A stretch of 64,000 nucleotides of DNA, taken from Phaeobacter inhibens DSM 16374 (lineage in GTDB: Bacteria; Pseudomonadota; Alphaproteobacteria; Rhodobacterales; Rhodobacteraceae). The DNA lies in the NCBI RefSeq assembly GCF_000473105.1, contig NZ_AXBB01000006.1, forward strand, positions 23,580 through 87,579. The letters are read 5' to 3'. The notes beneath the pieces were generated by a model. It searched no databases, was not told the DNA's origin, and saw only the letters and a program-made list of their open reading frames with translations. Every line of letters starts with the position of its first letter. Position 1 is the stretch's first letter. Shown here in pieces: positions 26,311 through 35,745 of the stretch. The position numbers and the translations under genes are program-made.

Positions 26311-27191
26311 CTTAGAACATGATCCCTGCGGCCGGGAAAACAAGTCAGCTAGCAGGCATGTCTCCGTCAGCCGTTGCAGAGACTGTCTATGGAACTGCAG
26401 CCATTTCGGGCGGTGTGCTGCCGGGGACAGCCGACTGCCCGGCAGCAAACCGCCCGGCAGGTTGTCCCAGCTTGACCGCGGCCCTTGGAGTGAATCCAGA
26501 ACGGAAGACTTCCACCCAGACCTGCGAAGGCCTCAATGCGATTGGGCCAAGGGCCAGACTGTTTTCGATAGCATAGATCTCTACTAGGCTTCCAAGGGTA
26601 TCCTCATTTGGGGATGCGGCGGCCCATTGAAGTACCGGGCCGAACCCTTGCGTTCGCAGCATCCAATGGCGCTGGATGGTCTCGGATCTGCGAATTTCTT
26701 CAAACGCCTCCGGCAGGCTGCAGTCGCAAAGGCCGAAGAGCGAAGTGTCAAATACGCGCCATTCGTGAAGCTCACGAAGGTAGTGAAAAAAGAGATGCCG
26801 CACGTGTGCCCCGACGTTTTTGTGAGTTTTTTCAAGGTGAACGCAAGAATTCCGGGATTGTTCCCGCCCGTGCTCGAATATCGCGGAATTCCCTCGCCCG
26901 GGGCTGGCAGGCGCGCACGGACACGTGCGCTGCAGGTGTCATCCTGCGGGTTCAATGCCGCCGACCATATGCCCCACGCGTATCTCGTGCATGGTGCATA
27001 CCCCCCTCCGGCGCCAGAGGACATTACGCGGATGGTTACGAACGAAACAGTCCAGCGCCTAGGCGGCTGCGCTCCGCTAGCGCCGCAGCATCAAATGAGG
27101 CAGGTTGGCTCTGCCAAGGGTCCGCTTCTGGGAGGCTAGCTATCGAATTTTGCACCAGCAGAATCCTTGGTGCGGAAACGCTGCGTCCCTG
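26311..27191. other. degenerate stretch with no assignable gene
   Basis: Several long open frames occur on both strands (for example 26387-26803 minus and 26627-27139 plus), but none has a ribosome site, a recognisable motif or a convincing composition, and they overlap each other. The stretch lies between IS5 remnants and a truncated LysR gene, so it is probably decayed DNA. Confidence 0.4.
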
Positions 27192-27791
27192 CTAACGCAG
27201 AGACTTCAATCTTATTGTGACCAAACTCGACCGGATTGCGCGAACAGTTAAAGAAACTGAAATGGAACGCCTGCGCCCCCCAACACACTTCCCCAAAGGC
27301 AGAACGAGTCTCGGATGACGGGAGCTGGCATACCGCGCAAGGACAATCTCGGGTGTCACACTTAGTCCTGCACGGACAAGCGCCAGAAGCGATGTGATTT
27401 GCTGCGCTTCATGCCTGATATCGGGGTCAAGTCCACCCCGAGCAAACCATGCCCGTACGAGAGGTTCAGAGCCGCCCTTTATCATGATCAACGGCAATGA
27501 CAAAAGGCCCTGCGGGGAGAGCTGCACGGGCCATTCTCCGTCATGGGAGAGCAGGGCAATCAAATGGTCATCAGCAAGCGGAAGTTGTTCCAGAGACGGG
27601 TCATCCAGCGCGATTGTTATGGCGACTTCGACCATACCGGTCTTCAGGGCTTCCACCATTGCAGCCTCGGGTATTTCGCGCACTGCGAGACGGATTTCGG
27701 GAAATCGGCTTTGATAGCGGCCCAGTAATCGCGGTAAGAGGCGGGTTGACGCGGAGGAACCAATAGAGCCGATACGCAAGGCCCCGGTCAT
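27192..27791 (-). pseudogene. LysR-family regulator lacking its DNA-binding domain
   Basis: The frame begins at TGALRIGSIGSSAS, which is the start of the LysR effector-binding domain, and continues with the usual domain for about 165 residues. The helix-turn-helix half (about 90 residues) is missing: immediately upstream the sequence changes to IS5-family transposase. The last 30 residues (GGRRRSISVSLTVRAIRSSL) look out of frame as well. Loss of the N-terminus by IS insertion or IS-linked deletion is the simplest reading. Confidence 0.75.
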
Positions 27792-27800
27792 TTTCCGCCT

Positions 27801-28217
27801 AAGCGCGGGCTCCGATGTAGTCGCTGACCTGCCCTGCGGTCACGAACAGGTTCAGCGGGCGTCCTTAGCTGTCACAAATAGCATGAAGTTATGTATTTAT
27901 GCCGCCATTGGTTTGGCCGATCAGGCGTCCAAGCCCCCCCTTTTTGACACGCAAACTAGTCGCGGTGAGGCATGCCTCGAGGTACGTGGCGTTGATCATC
28001 ACAGTCTTCTCTTCGCCATGTTCAGCAGCCAGACCCGTCATCATCTGGGCGAAGATGCCTTCATCGCTACACCGCTTCCAGCGGTTGTATAGTGTCCTGT
28101 GCGGGCAATAGGCCGAAGGGCATCGCGCCACCTCAACTCATTGCGTTTAACGAAGATGCTGCTGCTCAAGACGGGGCATCTGCCCATCCGGCAGCCAGAA
28201 GCGATCAAACATATTCA
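27801..28217 (-). mobile_element. decayed IS5-family element
   Basis: Minus-strand fragments in several frames reconstruct the first two thirds of an IS5/IS427-like transposase: MFDRFWLPDGQMPRLE at 28217, then TLYNRWKRCSDEGIFAQMM and GEEKTVMINATYLEA, then LIGQTNGGINT, then PLNLFVTAGQVSDYIGARA near 27805. At least three frame breaks and several stops make it inactive. The 3' third is absent at the junction with the LysR fragment. It is closely related to the copy at 62942-63703, which lies in the opposite orientation. Confidence 0.8.
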
Positions 28218-28406
28218 CCGCTCGTTTTCGAACCGTGAATCACGCTGACAAGCGGAAATCAATGCACCTTGACCCTAGCGCCCGCCGGGCGGACAAGTCA
28301 GCAATTTGATATCTTCGTACACGCCTGAAACTTAAGATTGGGAAGTCGTCACTTTCTGGAATAAATATAACATAAACTTCATTATGCGTCGTTATACTTA
28401 ATGTTG

Positions 28407-28422
28407 CGATAGTATATTATCG
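28407..28422. promoter_or_regulatory. palindrome shared with the virB upstream region
   Basis: CGATAGTATATTATCG is an inverted repeat (CGATA/TATCG). Its reverse complement, extended to AATATACTATCGCAAC, recurs almost unchanged at 31361-31376 (AATATACTATCGTAAC). Both copies lie 40-75 bases upstream of plus-strand genes of the transfer region. It may be a shared operator or a promoter element. Confidence 0.5.
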
Positions 28423-28459
28423 TATGTATGCTGAGCTCCTGTCACAGAGGTTCCGCAGC

Positions 28460-29155
28460 ATGCACTATCTGATCAAGAAGCTCCTCCCCTCGGTCGCTGT
28501 CGCTTTGACCGTGACAGGTTTTTCGCTGCCGGTACCCGCCCGCGCGCAGACATACCCGATCGATTGCGCGATCCTCCTGTGTCTGTCTGGCGGCTGGCCG
28601 GCATCCGTCCCGTGCGCCATAGCTCGCGCCGAATTCATCAGGCGGATAACGCCCTGGCCGGTGGAACCGCCGCTGCAAATCTGGCGCTGTCCCATGGGCG
28701 CCTCCTATGAGAGCGATCGGCCATCAAACAACGCTGGGCGCATCTTTGAAGTTTTGTACCGGCCCGACAACCGTCGGCCGCTCCAATCCTCGCCAGTTTA
28801 CGATCTCGTTCCAGCCGACTGGGCCCTCCAGCTCGTTCAAGATCGCGCGGACATCGATATCAGCGGACCTGATTTCAACTTCGTACGTTCAATCCGAGTC
28901 TTCGATGTCCGATATGCGCGACAGCACGAATCCGGACGTGACGGCGACTGCAACCGTAGCGCCACTGTGGTCCTCGGCACATATGGGACGCAAGGTGACT
29001 TCGCCTGGCAGAGATCTTCCATAGCCACCCTACCAGCGGACCATGTCGGTCTCGAACGATGGGGCCAGAATTGCCCGGGTATCTATCACCGTTCTGTCTT
29101 CGTCGATTGGCGTGACTATGAGGGCAATTACGGGTTTGAGCAGGTGAATTACTAG
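28460..29155 (+). CDS. exported hypothetical protein of the transfer region
   Basis: 231 residues from ATG 28460 (AGAGGTTCC upstream; an ATG at 28424 overlaps a probable operator). Residues 1-30 are a signal peptide ending Ala-Arg-Ala. The mature part begins QTYPIDCAILLCLSGGWPAS with a cysteine pair. The arrangement, including RRITPWPVEPPLQIWRCPMG, resembles exported proteins found beside virB-like clusters in Rhodobacterales; this is a recollection, not a search. Role unknown, perhaps an accessory periplasmic part of the secretion machine. Confidence 0.7.
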   Translation: MHYLIKKLLPSVAVALTVTGFSLPVPARAQTYPIDCAILLCLSGGWPASVPCAIARAEFIRRITPWPVEPPLQIWRCPMGASYESDRPSNNAGRIFEVLYRPDNRRPLQSSPVYDLVPADWALQLVQDRADIDISGPDFNFVRSIRVFDVRYARQHESGRDGDCNRSATVVLGTYGTQGDFAWQRSSIATLPADHVGLERWGQNCPGIYHRSVFVDWRDYEGNYGFEQVNY

Positions 29156-29316
29156 CGCTGAGCATAACAGCGGTGCCATCAGACTGCGGAAATTTGAGCA
29201 TGCTGAGTTACTCAAGTAGCGGCCGTTCGCTGCTGTCGCTGGCAAGGACCGAAGAGCGGGACCTTGCGGCCCTTCGCTACGGCTGCGCGCATGGCTGCTT
29301 AGGGAAATCGAGAGTG

Positions 29317-29336
29317 CCAAAATCGGTCGATTTTGG
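29317..29336. repeat. 20-bp perfect palindrome between convergent genes
   Basis: CCAAAATCG (29317-29325) and CGATTTTGG (29328-29336) flank a GT spacer. It lies between the 3' ends of two convergent genes (29155 and 29364). It is AT-rich for a terminator and has no T run, so a protein-binding or bidirectional-stop role are both possible. Confidence 0.5.
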
Positions 29337-29363
29337 TGAAATAATTCAGATGTTGATCGCAGG

Positions 29364-30020
29364 TCAGTCTGAGTTCGCCGACAAAAACAGGATCAGCGGT
29401 TTTGCGTACTCATCCTCGGTTAGGTAGATCAAATCCCCAACTTCCTCGAAGCAGATGCCCATAGAGGTTTCAGTTACGTCTACAGGATAGATGCTCTCAC
29501 AGAGCTCCGCGCGCGCTTGTTCGCCGCAGGACAAACCGAGTGCGTGGATGGTGGCCATGTAGCTCTCTGCTAGCTTTGGATTGGTATCAGCGTCTTCGAA
29601 CCAACCTCTGCAGGCGTAATAGTTGGATCGTGCGACTTCGAGAAATGCCGATTTGATTGCGGGTTTGGGTTCAATCACGGTGCCGATGAAGGTTGTTTGG
29701 CGGCATGCGTGTCCGGCGGCTTGATGTTGGAATGCCATCCAGGTCCTTGTGATAGGCAGCACCGGCACAAGGTTCGTGAACGCCAGCATCGCGACGATGC
29801 CGTGATCCACCCGGTCGGACAACTCTTCGAAGTAGTCCCACGTGAATACGGTTTTGAGAGTGCCATCCCGCATCAAGTTTGGCCGCCTCGCTGATTCATG
29901 CAGTTCGGCCAGAAGTTTCGGATAGTCCGCGTACTTATACGGACCACCGCGTTCTGGCTTCAATCGGCAGAGACCGTCTTCTCCTCTGAATGCAGCCAGC
30001 ATTTTTTCTTCGATTAACAT
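29364..30020 (-). CDS. hypothetical protein
   Basis: 218 residues from ATG 30020; a second ATG six codons on (MLAAFRGED) is an alternative start. The protein is soluble, acidic towards the C-terminus, and contains several cysteines (CRQTTF, YYACRGWFED, LSCGEQARAELCESI). There is no signal peptide. No family is recognised. It is isolated on the minus strand, convergent with the exported protein gene, with a 20-bp palindrome between them. Confidence 0.55.
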   Translation of the reverse strand: MLIEEKMLAAFRGEDGLCRLKPERGGPYKYADYPKLLAELHESARRPNLMRDGTLKTVFTWDYFEELSDRVDHGIVAMLAFTNLVPVLPITRTWMAFQHQAAGHACRQTTFIGTVIEPKPAIKSAFLEVARSNYYACRGWFEDADTNPKLAESYMATIHALGLSCGEQARAELCESIYPVDVTETSMGICFEEVGDLIYLTEDEYAKPLILFLSANSD

Positions 30021-30195
30021 AAGGGTTGAATATCGCGGTTTTCCGGCGACGTCGAATGCAAAGGAGCGGACACTCGTTCACAGTGCAGCATCCGTCAAAC
30101 TGGGCTCAGAGTCCGCATTCGCCGCGTGCGGCCCCAATGTCCGGTGTGCCACCGCGCCCTTTCCAACGATACCCGCTGGCGACTACCTGAGAAGC

Positions 30196-30423
30196 CTATC
30201 CGCTGTCGCTTCTCCCGATCCGCGTGAGCGCATCGAAGTCGATTTCTTGCTTCTGCTCGTCACTTATGTCCGGCCGGGTTTCCGATACCGGCCGGGGCCC
30301 TTGGACGTCCCACATCACCGCATGTGATCCTGTCCTCCAGCGATAAACCCAACCAACAATGCTGCACCCATCGGTCCCGATCAGATTTGCGATCGCGACG
30401 CCCTCACCTTTATCATCGTTCAC
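30196..30423 (-). CDS. small hypothetical protein
   Basis: 75 residues from a GTG start with AGGAAG about 10 bases upstream. The sequence (GWVYRWRTGSHAVMW, followed by an acidic tail) looks like real protein and suggests a small beta-rich fold. No family is recognised. Confidence 0.45.
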   Translation of the reverse strand: MNDDKGEGVAIANLIGTDGCSIVGWVYRWRTGSHAVMWDVQGPRPVSETRPDISDEQKQEIDFDALTRIGRSDSG

Positions 30424-30590
30424 TGTTTACGGACTTCCTGCACTATGGCGCTGATATTGCAGCGTGACGAACTGCGATGCTCGCCAGCACCGCATGCCGC
30501 GCTTGGGCGATGTTGGCTAACTGCTCTTTCTTGAGGAGCTCACTTCACATGGGGACGCACGAAGCGGCGCGTCCCAAAATTTCTTTGCTT

Positions 30591-30848
30591 TCAAATCTTG
30601 TGGTCGGGCTCCGTGGCGGCTTCGACAATCGACAGGACTTCATTTTTGTCAAAGCCAATGACCCTCGCCAGAACTGTAAACTCCACGACGTCGATACGAC
30701 GCTCGCCGCTTTCGAGACGCGCCACAAATGACTGGTGGCGTTTGAGCTTCGCCGCCAATTGCTGCTTGCTGAGACCCGCATTCTGACGTGCTTCAACCAA
30801 CGCACGGACGAGCGCCAACTGGCCATTTGTTCTGATTGTTTTCGCCAC
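30591..30848 (-). CDS. XRE-family helix-turn-helix regulator
   Basis: 85 residues from GTG 30848. The helix-turn-helix covers about residues 20-75 (EARQNAGLSKQQLAAKLKRH, QSFVARLESGERRIDVVEF), a Cro/C1-type domain with almost nothing else, so it probably acts as a dimeric repressor. A perfect inverted repeat lies directly upstream. It sits in front of the virB operon on the opposite strand and may regulate it or another mobile gene set. Confidence 0.85.
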   Translation of the reverse strand: MAKTIRTNGQLALVRALVEARQNAGLSKQQLAAKLKRHQSFVARLESGERRIDVVEFTVLARVIGFDKNEVLSIVEAATEPDHKI

Positions 30849-30850
30849 GC

Positions 30851-30869
30851 GTCACATACCTTTTGTGAC
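30851..30869. promoter_or_regulatory. inverted repeat at the XRE gene start, probable autoregulatory operator
   Basis: GTCACA (30851-30856) and TGTGAC (30864-30869) are perfect arms around a 7-base spacer. The right position, overlapping the ribosome-binding region of the XRE gene, fits autorepression. Confidence 0.55.
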
Positions 30870-30972
30870 GTCGCTAGCGGATGAAATCTGTTATCTAAAA
30901 AGTAGATATATGAGGGTGTTATCGGCGTCTGGTTTCCAAGGGCTGCAAGTCTGGTGCACGCCCAATGGTCCA

Positions 30973-31293
30973 TCAATCCCCCACCAGCTCCAGAAACCGA
31001 CCGTAATCCTGACTGACTTCGCGGGCTTCCTCAAAAGCACGCGCACGCTCCTGCTCGAGGCAGCGAAAGTAGTCCTGAATGTCCGCGATGTAGACCTCAA
31101 AGTCCCGTCGGATGATGTCGGCATAATCTCGGGCGGCCTGCGAATCGCTTGGAACGAAAGGTCGGATCGGGGCGAGACAGGACCCGGCCTGGCTTGCGAC
31201 CGGAACGAGCATCAGGAAGGCCACAGCCTGCATCTTCACCCATCGGCTCAACCGCAGGTTTCTGAAACCCCTATTTTCCTTGATAGACGCCAA
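30973..31293 (-). CDS. small exported hypothetical protein of the transfer region
   Basis: Up to 106 residues; the first codon at 31293 is TTG, while the first ATG is at 31233 (MQAVAFLMLV). The longer form is preferred because it gives the signal peptide its basic n-region (RLSRWVKMQAVAFLMLVPVA, cleavage near SQA-GS). The mature part is a charged helical domain with two cysteines (CLAPIRP and FRCLEQE). No family is recognised. It is divergent from the virB operon. Confidence 0.5.
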   Translation of the reverse strand: MASIKENRGFRNLRLSRWVKMQAVAFLMLVPVASQAGSCLAPIRPFVPSDSQAARDYADIIRRDFEVYIADIQDYFRCLEQERARAFEEAREVSQDYGRFLELVGD

Positions 31294-31360
31294 TGGCCGT
31301 GCCTAGAGTTTGAGTAACCGAGATACAGCCGTATCTGCCGCATTATATCTTGCGGTTAAT

Positions 31361-31376
31361 AATATACTATCGTAAC
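31361..31376. promoter_or_regulatory. second copy of the transfer-region motif
   Basis: AATATACTATCGTAAC matches the reverse complement of bases 28405-28420 in 15 of 16 positions. It lies about 60-75 bases before the first gene of the virB operon. TATACT within it could also serve as a -10 box. Confidence 0.45.
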
Positions 31377-31436
31377 TCTGGGCTTCAAGTGGGAATGCCT
31401 GGGCGTTGCGCGTTTGAAGAAAGCGTGAGCCGGGCA

Positions 31437-31790
31437 ATGAACTGGGACATCGAAGCACCAAATGTGGTTACGGAAGCACGTTTCCGCGAACTCGTGGAAA
31501 GCGGCTATAGCGCTGAAATCCTGTGCCAGGAGTCGGCACACAAGAAGGGCCCCAGCTACTATGGGGTCTGGATCATGCGCGTCGTCTCTGACGAAGGCGT
31601 GGAGAAGCTGCTGGTCACGGCCCGTACCCGCACGACCTATAACGACATCAAAATCCGCGAGTTCAAGACCATCACGGGCGTGGTGTCTTTCCTCGTCGGG
31701 ATCGGCTTCTCCCATGCCGATGTCCCGCTCGAAGACGGCCAGCGGACAACGCACAAGCTGGCTGCGACCGACAAAGGCGGCAGCAAGTAG
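31437..31790 (+). CDS. hypothetical protein at the head of the virB operon
   Basis: 117 residues from ATG 31437 ([20 protein letters not shown]); ATG 31395 with GTGGGA upstream is an equally possible start that adds 14 residues. The protein is soluble, without signal peptide. It contains a compact alpha/beta-looking stretch ([20 protein letters not shown]) and ends in a basic tail. No family is recognised. The next gene starts inside it, so it belongs to the operon. Confidence 0.65.
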   Translation: MNWDIEAPNVVTEARFRELVESGYSAEILCQESAHKKGPSYYGVWIMRVVSDEGVEKLLVTARTRTTYNDIKIREFKTITGVVSFLVGIGFSHADVPLEDGQRTTHKLAATDKGGSK

Positions 31791-32448
31791 CCTTCTTCTT
31801 TCCTGGTTCCTGACGGGTCCCGCAACTGCCCAGATGGTACTGGTCATGGAGAGCGATGGCTCTCTGACCCCGTCCCGCTCCCAAGAGAGCTTTGCGCGCA
31901 ACTACAATGACGGCATCGGACAGGGGTCCGCTGCTGATGAGTTGGCGATCCTCGGTGAGACTGACCTTGGGCCAGACGAAATCCAGATGGCTGCCCTATC
32001 GCGGCCTGCTCCCCTACCCCGCGCCGATGTCCTCGCTTCCATCGAGGCCACCGCGCTTCGTTACGCCGGGCATCCCGGGCTGCGCCGCACAGAACTGTCG
32101 GTTCGCGATTGGCTGACCCTCTTTCGCGCCAATATCGAGGTCGAAAGCGCCTACCAGCAGGATGCGGTCTCGAGTGCAGGCGCCATTGGCCTTGGGCAAC
32201 TTATGCCTGCCACTGCCCGTGATCTTGGCGTTGATCCGCGTGACCCGCTGCAGAACCTCGACGGGTCCGCCCGCTACCTCGCGATGATGTTGGACACGTT
32301 CGGCGATCCGCGTCTTGCGCTCGCAGCCTACAACGCCGGACCCGATGCGGTCCGCCAGTACGGCGGCATTCCCCCCTACCGCGAAACCCAAAACCACGTG
32401 ACCCGTGTCATGGCCGTCGTGGCCCGATTGGAAGGATCAAATTCATGA
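31720..32448 (+). CDS. virB1: VirB1-like lytic transglycosylase
   Basis: About 242 residues if started at ATG 31720, overlapping the previous gene by 71 bases; the exact start is uncertain. A signal peptide ([15 protein letters not shown]) follows a long basic n-region. The SLT domain contains the catalytic glutamate in [20 protein letters not shown], then [14 protein letters not shown] and [12 protein letters not shown]. It cuts peptidoglycan to let the secretion channel through. It overlaps virB2 by 4 bases. Confidence 0.85.
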   Translation: MSRSKTASGQRTSWLRPTKAAASSLLLSWFLTGPATAQMVLVMESDGSLTPSRSQESFARNYNDGIGQGSAADELAILGETDLGPDEIQMAALSRPAPLPRADVLASIEATALRYAGHPGLRRTELSVRDWLTLFRANIEVESAYQQDAVSSAGAIGLGQLMPATARDLGVDPRDPLQNLDGSARYLAMMLDTFGDPRLALAAYNAGPDAVRQYGGIPPYRETQNHVTRVMAVVARLEGSNS

Positions 32449-32840
32449 TGTCCCAACCTTTTTGGAAGTCATTCCTCAAAATACTTATCGGCAATGTCAC
32501 GAGAGCGCGCAGCGCGGCAGTGCATTGGCGATCCCGTTTCTTCCAAACAAGTTGGATTTCAAACCTCTTTGTCGCCTCACTGGCGCTATTCCTGCTCATT
32601 GCCGAGCCCGCCCTTGCCCAAAGCATCGATCTCTCCCCGATCCAAAGCTTATTGCAGGGCATTGTCGATGCTCTGACCGGCCCGCTTGGTGTTGTCATCG
32701 CGACGCTTGCCGTTCTCGGGGTCTTTCTCAGTTGGTTCTTCAACATCATCGATCTGCGCCAGGCGCTCTGGGTCCTCGTGGGCATCGCTGGTGTTGCCGC
32801 CGCCCCCACCATCGTTGCCGCGGTTTTCGCCGGTGGCTGA
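32445..32840 (+). CDS. virB2: VirB2-like pilin subunit
   Basis: 131 residues: a long signal region with a hydrophobic stretch ending AEPALAQ near residue 58, then a short mature pilin with two hydrophobic helices ([20 protein letters not shown] and [20 protein letters not shown]). This matches VirB2/TrbC pilins. It starts in an ATGA overlap with virB1 and ends within virB3. Confidence 0.82.
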   Translation: MMSQPFWKSFLKILIGNVTRARSAAVHWRSRFFQTSWISNLFVASLALFLLIAEPALAQSIDLSPIQSLLQGIVDALTGPLGVVIATLAVLGVFLSWFFNIIDLRQALWVLVGIAGVAAAPTIVAAVFAGG

Positions 32841-33111
32841 GCGCTCGCCTCTCTTTCTCGGCCTCGTGCGCCCGCCGAAGCTTCTGGGCCTGCCCATCAT
32901 GTATGCGATGGTCTGGCTCTTTGGCTCGGTGCTCTTGTTCGTCTGGGTCCAGCACATCGCGGTGCTGGGTGTGGCCACCCTGCTCTATCCGGTGCTTTGG
33001 AAGGCCGCAGATTGGGATCCTCGTTTCATCGACGTGATGATGACGGCCCTGCAGGAGACACCGCCCACGCGCAACAGGTCCATTCATGGCGGGGACAGCT
33101 ATGCCCCGTGA
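32833..33111 (+). CDS. virB3: VirB3-like inner-membrane protein
   Basis: 92 residues from a GTG start overlapping the virB2 stop ([20 protein letters not shown]). Two adjacent membrane helices (MYAMVWLFGSVLLFVWVQHI and AVLGVATLLYPVLW) fit VirB3. The longer open frame starting at 32686 lies inside virB2 and was rejected. The protein stabilises the VirB4 ATPase complex. Confidence 0.82.
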   Translation: MAERSPLFLGLVRPPKLLGLPIMYAMVWLFGSVLLFVWVQHIAVLGVATLLYPVLWKAADWDPRFIDVMMTALQETPPTRNRSIHGGDSYAP

Positions 33112-35476
33112 TGAACCTCGCACCGAGCCGCTCGACCTCCGCACGATGACGCCAGACTGGTATGAGCGCGAGACCCGCCTCGCGCATATGCTGCCCTATG
33201 TGAGCCTCGTTGACGACCAGACCGTGCGGACACGGGTGAACGAACTCTTCCGCTGCATCCGGCTCGAGGGGATCAACAGTTACACGACGGATGATGCCTA
33301 TCTCGACAAGGTGACGGCGCTCTTTGCCCGCATCGTCGCGCAGCTCGGGCCGGAATTCAGCTATTACGTCCACAAGGTCTCCAAGGCCATCAAACCTGAT
33401 CTCGACCCGATTCGTGAGGACAGCTTCGCAGGCGAGGTTGACCGGCGCTGGCGCGTGAAACTCGAGACCAGCGGGCTGCGCGACAAGACGCTGACGCTCA
33501 CCGTCATTCACCGCCCACCCCCCAAAAGCGTCCTGCCCTTTCTGAACCGCAGCGCGCCGGCTCGTCTCAAGGAGGCGACGCAGAAGCGCCTGCGTCGCCT
33601 TGGCGAGGCCGTGAGCGTGTTCGTGTCAGGCCTGACCGAGTTGAACCCGCGCGTGCTGACTTCCGAAAGCGGTGAGTTGATCGGCTTCCTGGGTGCCCTC
33701 AACACCGGCCAGGAATTGCCGCTCTATCCTGCCAATAACTACGGCTTCCTGTCCTTCAACGTGGCCAACACCCGCGTGACGTTTCACGGCGATCACTTCG
33801 AGCTTTCCGAAGGCGTCGTGGGCCATCGCTTTGGGAAGAGTTTCACCATAGGGGAATATTCCGAGGCCACCTCCTGCACCATGTTCGACATGCTGAACCT
33901 GCCCGTCGACATGATCGTCACGCATTCCTTCACACCGATTAATTCGAACCTCATGGCCGGTCGCATCAAGCGGCAAAAGCGCCAGATGCAGGCTTCGCAG
34001 GACGCGGCCCTGTCGCTCATGGAAGCGCTCGACATTGCTGCCGATGATCTCGAGGCCAAGCGCCAAAGCTTCGGCGAGCACCATATGGTCGTGACCATCT
34101 TCTGCGACACGCTGGACGAATTGCAGACGCTGAGCGCCGAGATCGTGAATGCCGCCGCCGCCGAAGGGGTGAAGATGATCGGCGAGCGGGTTGCGGCCAA
34201 GGCGCATTACCTGAGCCAGCATCCCGGCAACCAACCGAAGCGCGTCCGTGCCAGTGCGATCACCAATCGTAATTTCGCGGATTTCGCGGCGTTTCATCGG
34301 ACCCAGCTCGGCAAACCGGCGGAGAAAACCCCATGGGGCCGGGTCGTCACTTATTTACCCACGCCCGAGCAGAGCGCCTACCGATTTTCCTATCACGAGC
34401 AAGGCTCGCCCGACAAAGAACCGACCAGCGGCCATACCCTGATCATGGGGCGGCCCGGGTCCGGCAAATCGGTGCTTTCGGCCTTCCTGATGACCCAGGC
34501 TCGTCGCGCGGGCGCCCGGGTCTTCGTCTTCGATTACCGTCTTGGTATGGAGATGGCGGTCCGCGCGAATGGCGGGCGCTACGCGTCCCTGAACGCCGGT
34601 CAGCCCACGGGCCTCAACCCGCTCTGGACAGAGACCGATGCCCGCGGCACCGCCTGGCTCTCGGACTGGCTTGCCACCCTGCTCTACCGCGCTGACAAGC
34701 CCCTGACGCCCGCACAGACCAACCGCATCCAGGAAGTCGTGCGCCAGAATGCCCAGGCCTCCAATCCGGCCCTGCGGAACTGGCGGGATTTCGCGTCGCT
34801 TTTTGTGTCCACCGATGATGGCGGCGATCTGCACCAGCGCCTGCTCGAGTGGTCTGAGGACGGCCGCTACGGCTGGATCTTCGGGCAGAGCTTCGAGGAC
34901 ACGTTCTCGCTCAAGGGCGATGTCGTGGGCTTCGATCTGACCGGCATTCTCGACAGCGAGGCCGACAAGGAACGGATGGCGGTCCTGTCCTATCTGTTCC
35001 GCCGGGTCGAGCGCGAGATCGAGGACCGCCGTCCCACCATCATCGTGATCGACGAGGCCTGGAAGGCGCTCGACAACGCATATTTCGCCGAACGGTTGTC
35101 GAACTGGCTCGTGACTGCGCGCAAGCAGAACACCGTCGCGGTGATGATGACGCAATATGCCAGCCAGCTTGAGCGCACCCGGACCGGCAAGACCATCGTC
35201 GAAGCCGTTCCGACGCAGATCCTGCTCCCGAACATCCGCGCCCATGCCGCCGACTACGCGATGCTGAACCTCTATGAGAAGGAACTCGATGTGCTTCTCA
35301 ACACCGGCAGCGACAGCCGCCTTGCTCTCATCCGCGACGATCAGGGATCCATCGTCGTCGATGCCGATCTGAGCGCCCTCGGGCCCAATCTCACCATCCT
35401 CGGCGGCATGGAAAAAGGCGAAGCGCTCGTCGGCGCCGATTACCGCGACCGCCCTGATTTCTGGAGGCTTTCATGA
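33101..35476 (+). CDS. virB4: VirB4-like ATPase
   Basis: 791 residues from ATG 33101 (GGGGACAGCT upstream); ATG 33086 is an alternative. The N-terminal CagE/TrbE/VirB domain is followed by a RecA-like ATPase with Walker A GRPGSGKS (about residue 450) and Walker B TIIVIDEAW (about 650). It powers pilus assembly and substrate transfer at the inner membrane. It ends in an ATGA overlap with the lipoprotein gene. Confidence 0.93.
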   Translation: MPRDEPRTEPLDLRTMTPDWYERETRLAHMLPYVSLVDDQTVRTRVNELFRCIRLEGINSYTTDDAYLDKVTALFARIVAQLGPEFSYYVHKVSKAIKPDLDPIREDSFAGEVDRRWRVKLETSGLRDKTLTLTVIHRPPPKSVLPFLNRSAPARLKEATQKRLRRLGEAVSVFVSGLTELNPRVLTSESGELIGFLGALNTGQELPLYPANNYGFLSFNVANTRVTFHGDHFELSEGVVGHRFGKSFTIGEYSEATSCTMFDMLNLPVDMIVTHSFTPINSNLMAGRIKRQKRQMQASQDAALSLMEALDIAADDLEAKRQSFGEHHMVVTIFCDTLDELQTLSAEIVNAAAAEGVKMIGERVAAKAHYLSQHPGNQPKRVRASAITNRNFADFAAFHRTQLGKPAEKTPWGRVVTYLPTPEQSAYRFSYHEQGSPDKEPTSGHTLIMGRPGSGKSVLSAFLMTQARRAGARVFVFDYRLGMEMAVRANGGRYASLNAGQPTGLNPLWTETDARGTAWLSDWLATLLYRADKPLTPAQTNRIQEVVRQNAQASNPALRNWRDFASLFVSTDDGGDLHQRLLEWSEDGRYGWIFGQSFEDTFSLKGDVVGFDLTGILDSEADKERMAVLSYLFRRVEREIEDRRPTIIVIDEAWKALDNAYFAERLSNWLVTARKQNTVAVMMTQYASQLERTRTGKTIVEAVPTQILLPNIRAHAADYAMLNLYEKELDVLLNTGSDSRLALIRDDQGSIVVDADLSALGPNLTILGGMEKGEALVGADYRDRPDFWRLS

Positions 35477-35745
35477 CCCGTATATGGCGTTTCGAGAATA
35501 CAACAAAAAATCATGCATCGTTTTTCGCGTTCAAGCGCAGCGAGAGGCAGCGAACAAACGATTCAAGACAATCTCGAAACGCCAAACTGTTGTTGTTCTT
35601 TTCTGCGCTTGGTGTGTTGGCCTCCTGCGCCCAGTACCAGGAGCCACAGGCCAACTGCTTTACCTTCCTCGCCTCGACTGCACCCACAGCACCTGATTGC
35701 ACCTTCACGCCCCTTGGCGCGCCGGAGGGCGGCATTGAAGTCTAA
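35473..35745 (+). CDS. probable lipoprotein in the VirB7 position
   Basis: 90 residues. After a polar, basic stretch of about 35 residues comes a hydrophobic segment ending in a lipobox (SALGVLASCAQYQEPQ), then a short proline/threonine-rich tail. Size and location between virB4 and virB5 fit a VirB7-like outer-membrane lipoprotein, although VirB7 usually follows VirB6. The long N-terminal extension is odd; the real start may be further in. It overlaps the next gene by 11 bases. Confidence 0.6.
   Translation: MTRIWRFENTTKNHASFFAFKRSERQRTNDSRQSRNAKLLLFFSALGVLASCAQYQEPQANCFTFLASTAPTAPDCTFTPLGAPEGGIEV

Noticed and set aside
26387..27139. Open frames of 138-195 residues on both strands
   Set aside because: Mutually overlapping, no ribosome sites or family features, between IS remnants.
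32686..32832. Longer 5' part of the virB3 frame
   Set aside because: It lies inside virB2; the GTG at 32833 begins at the expected family start.
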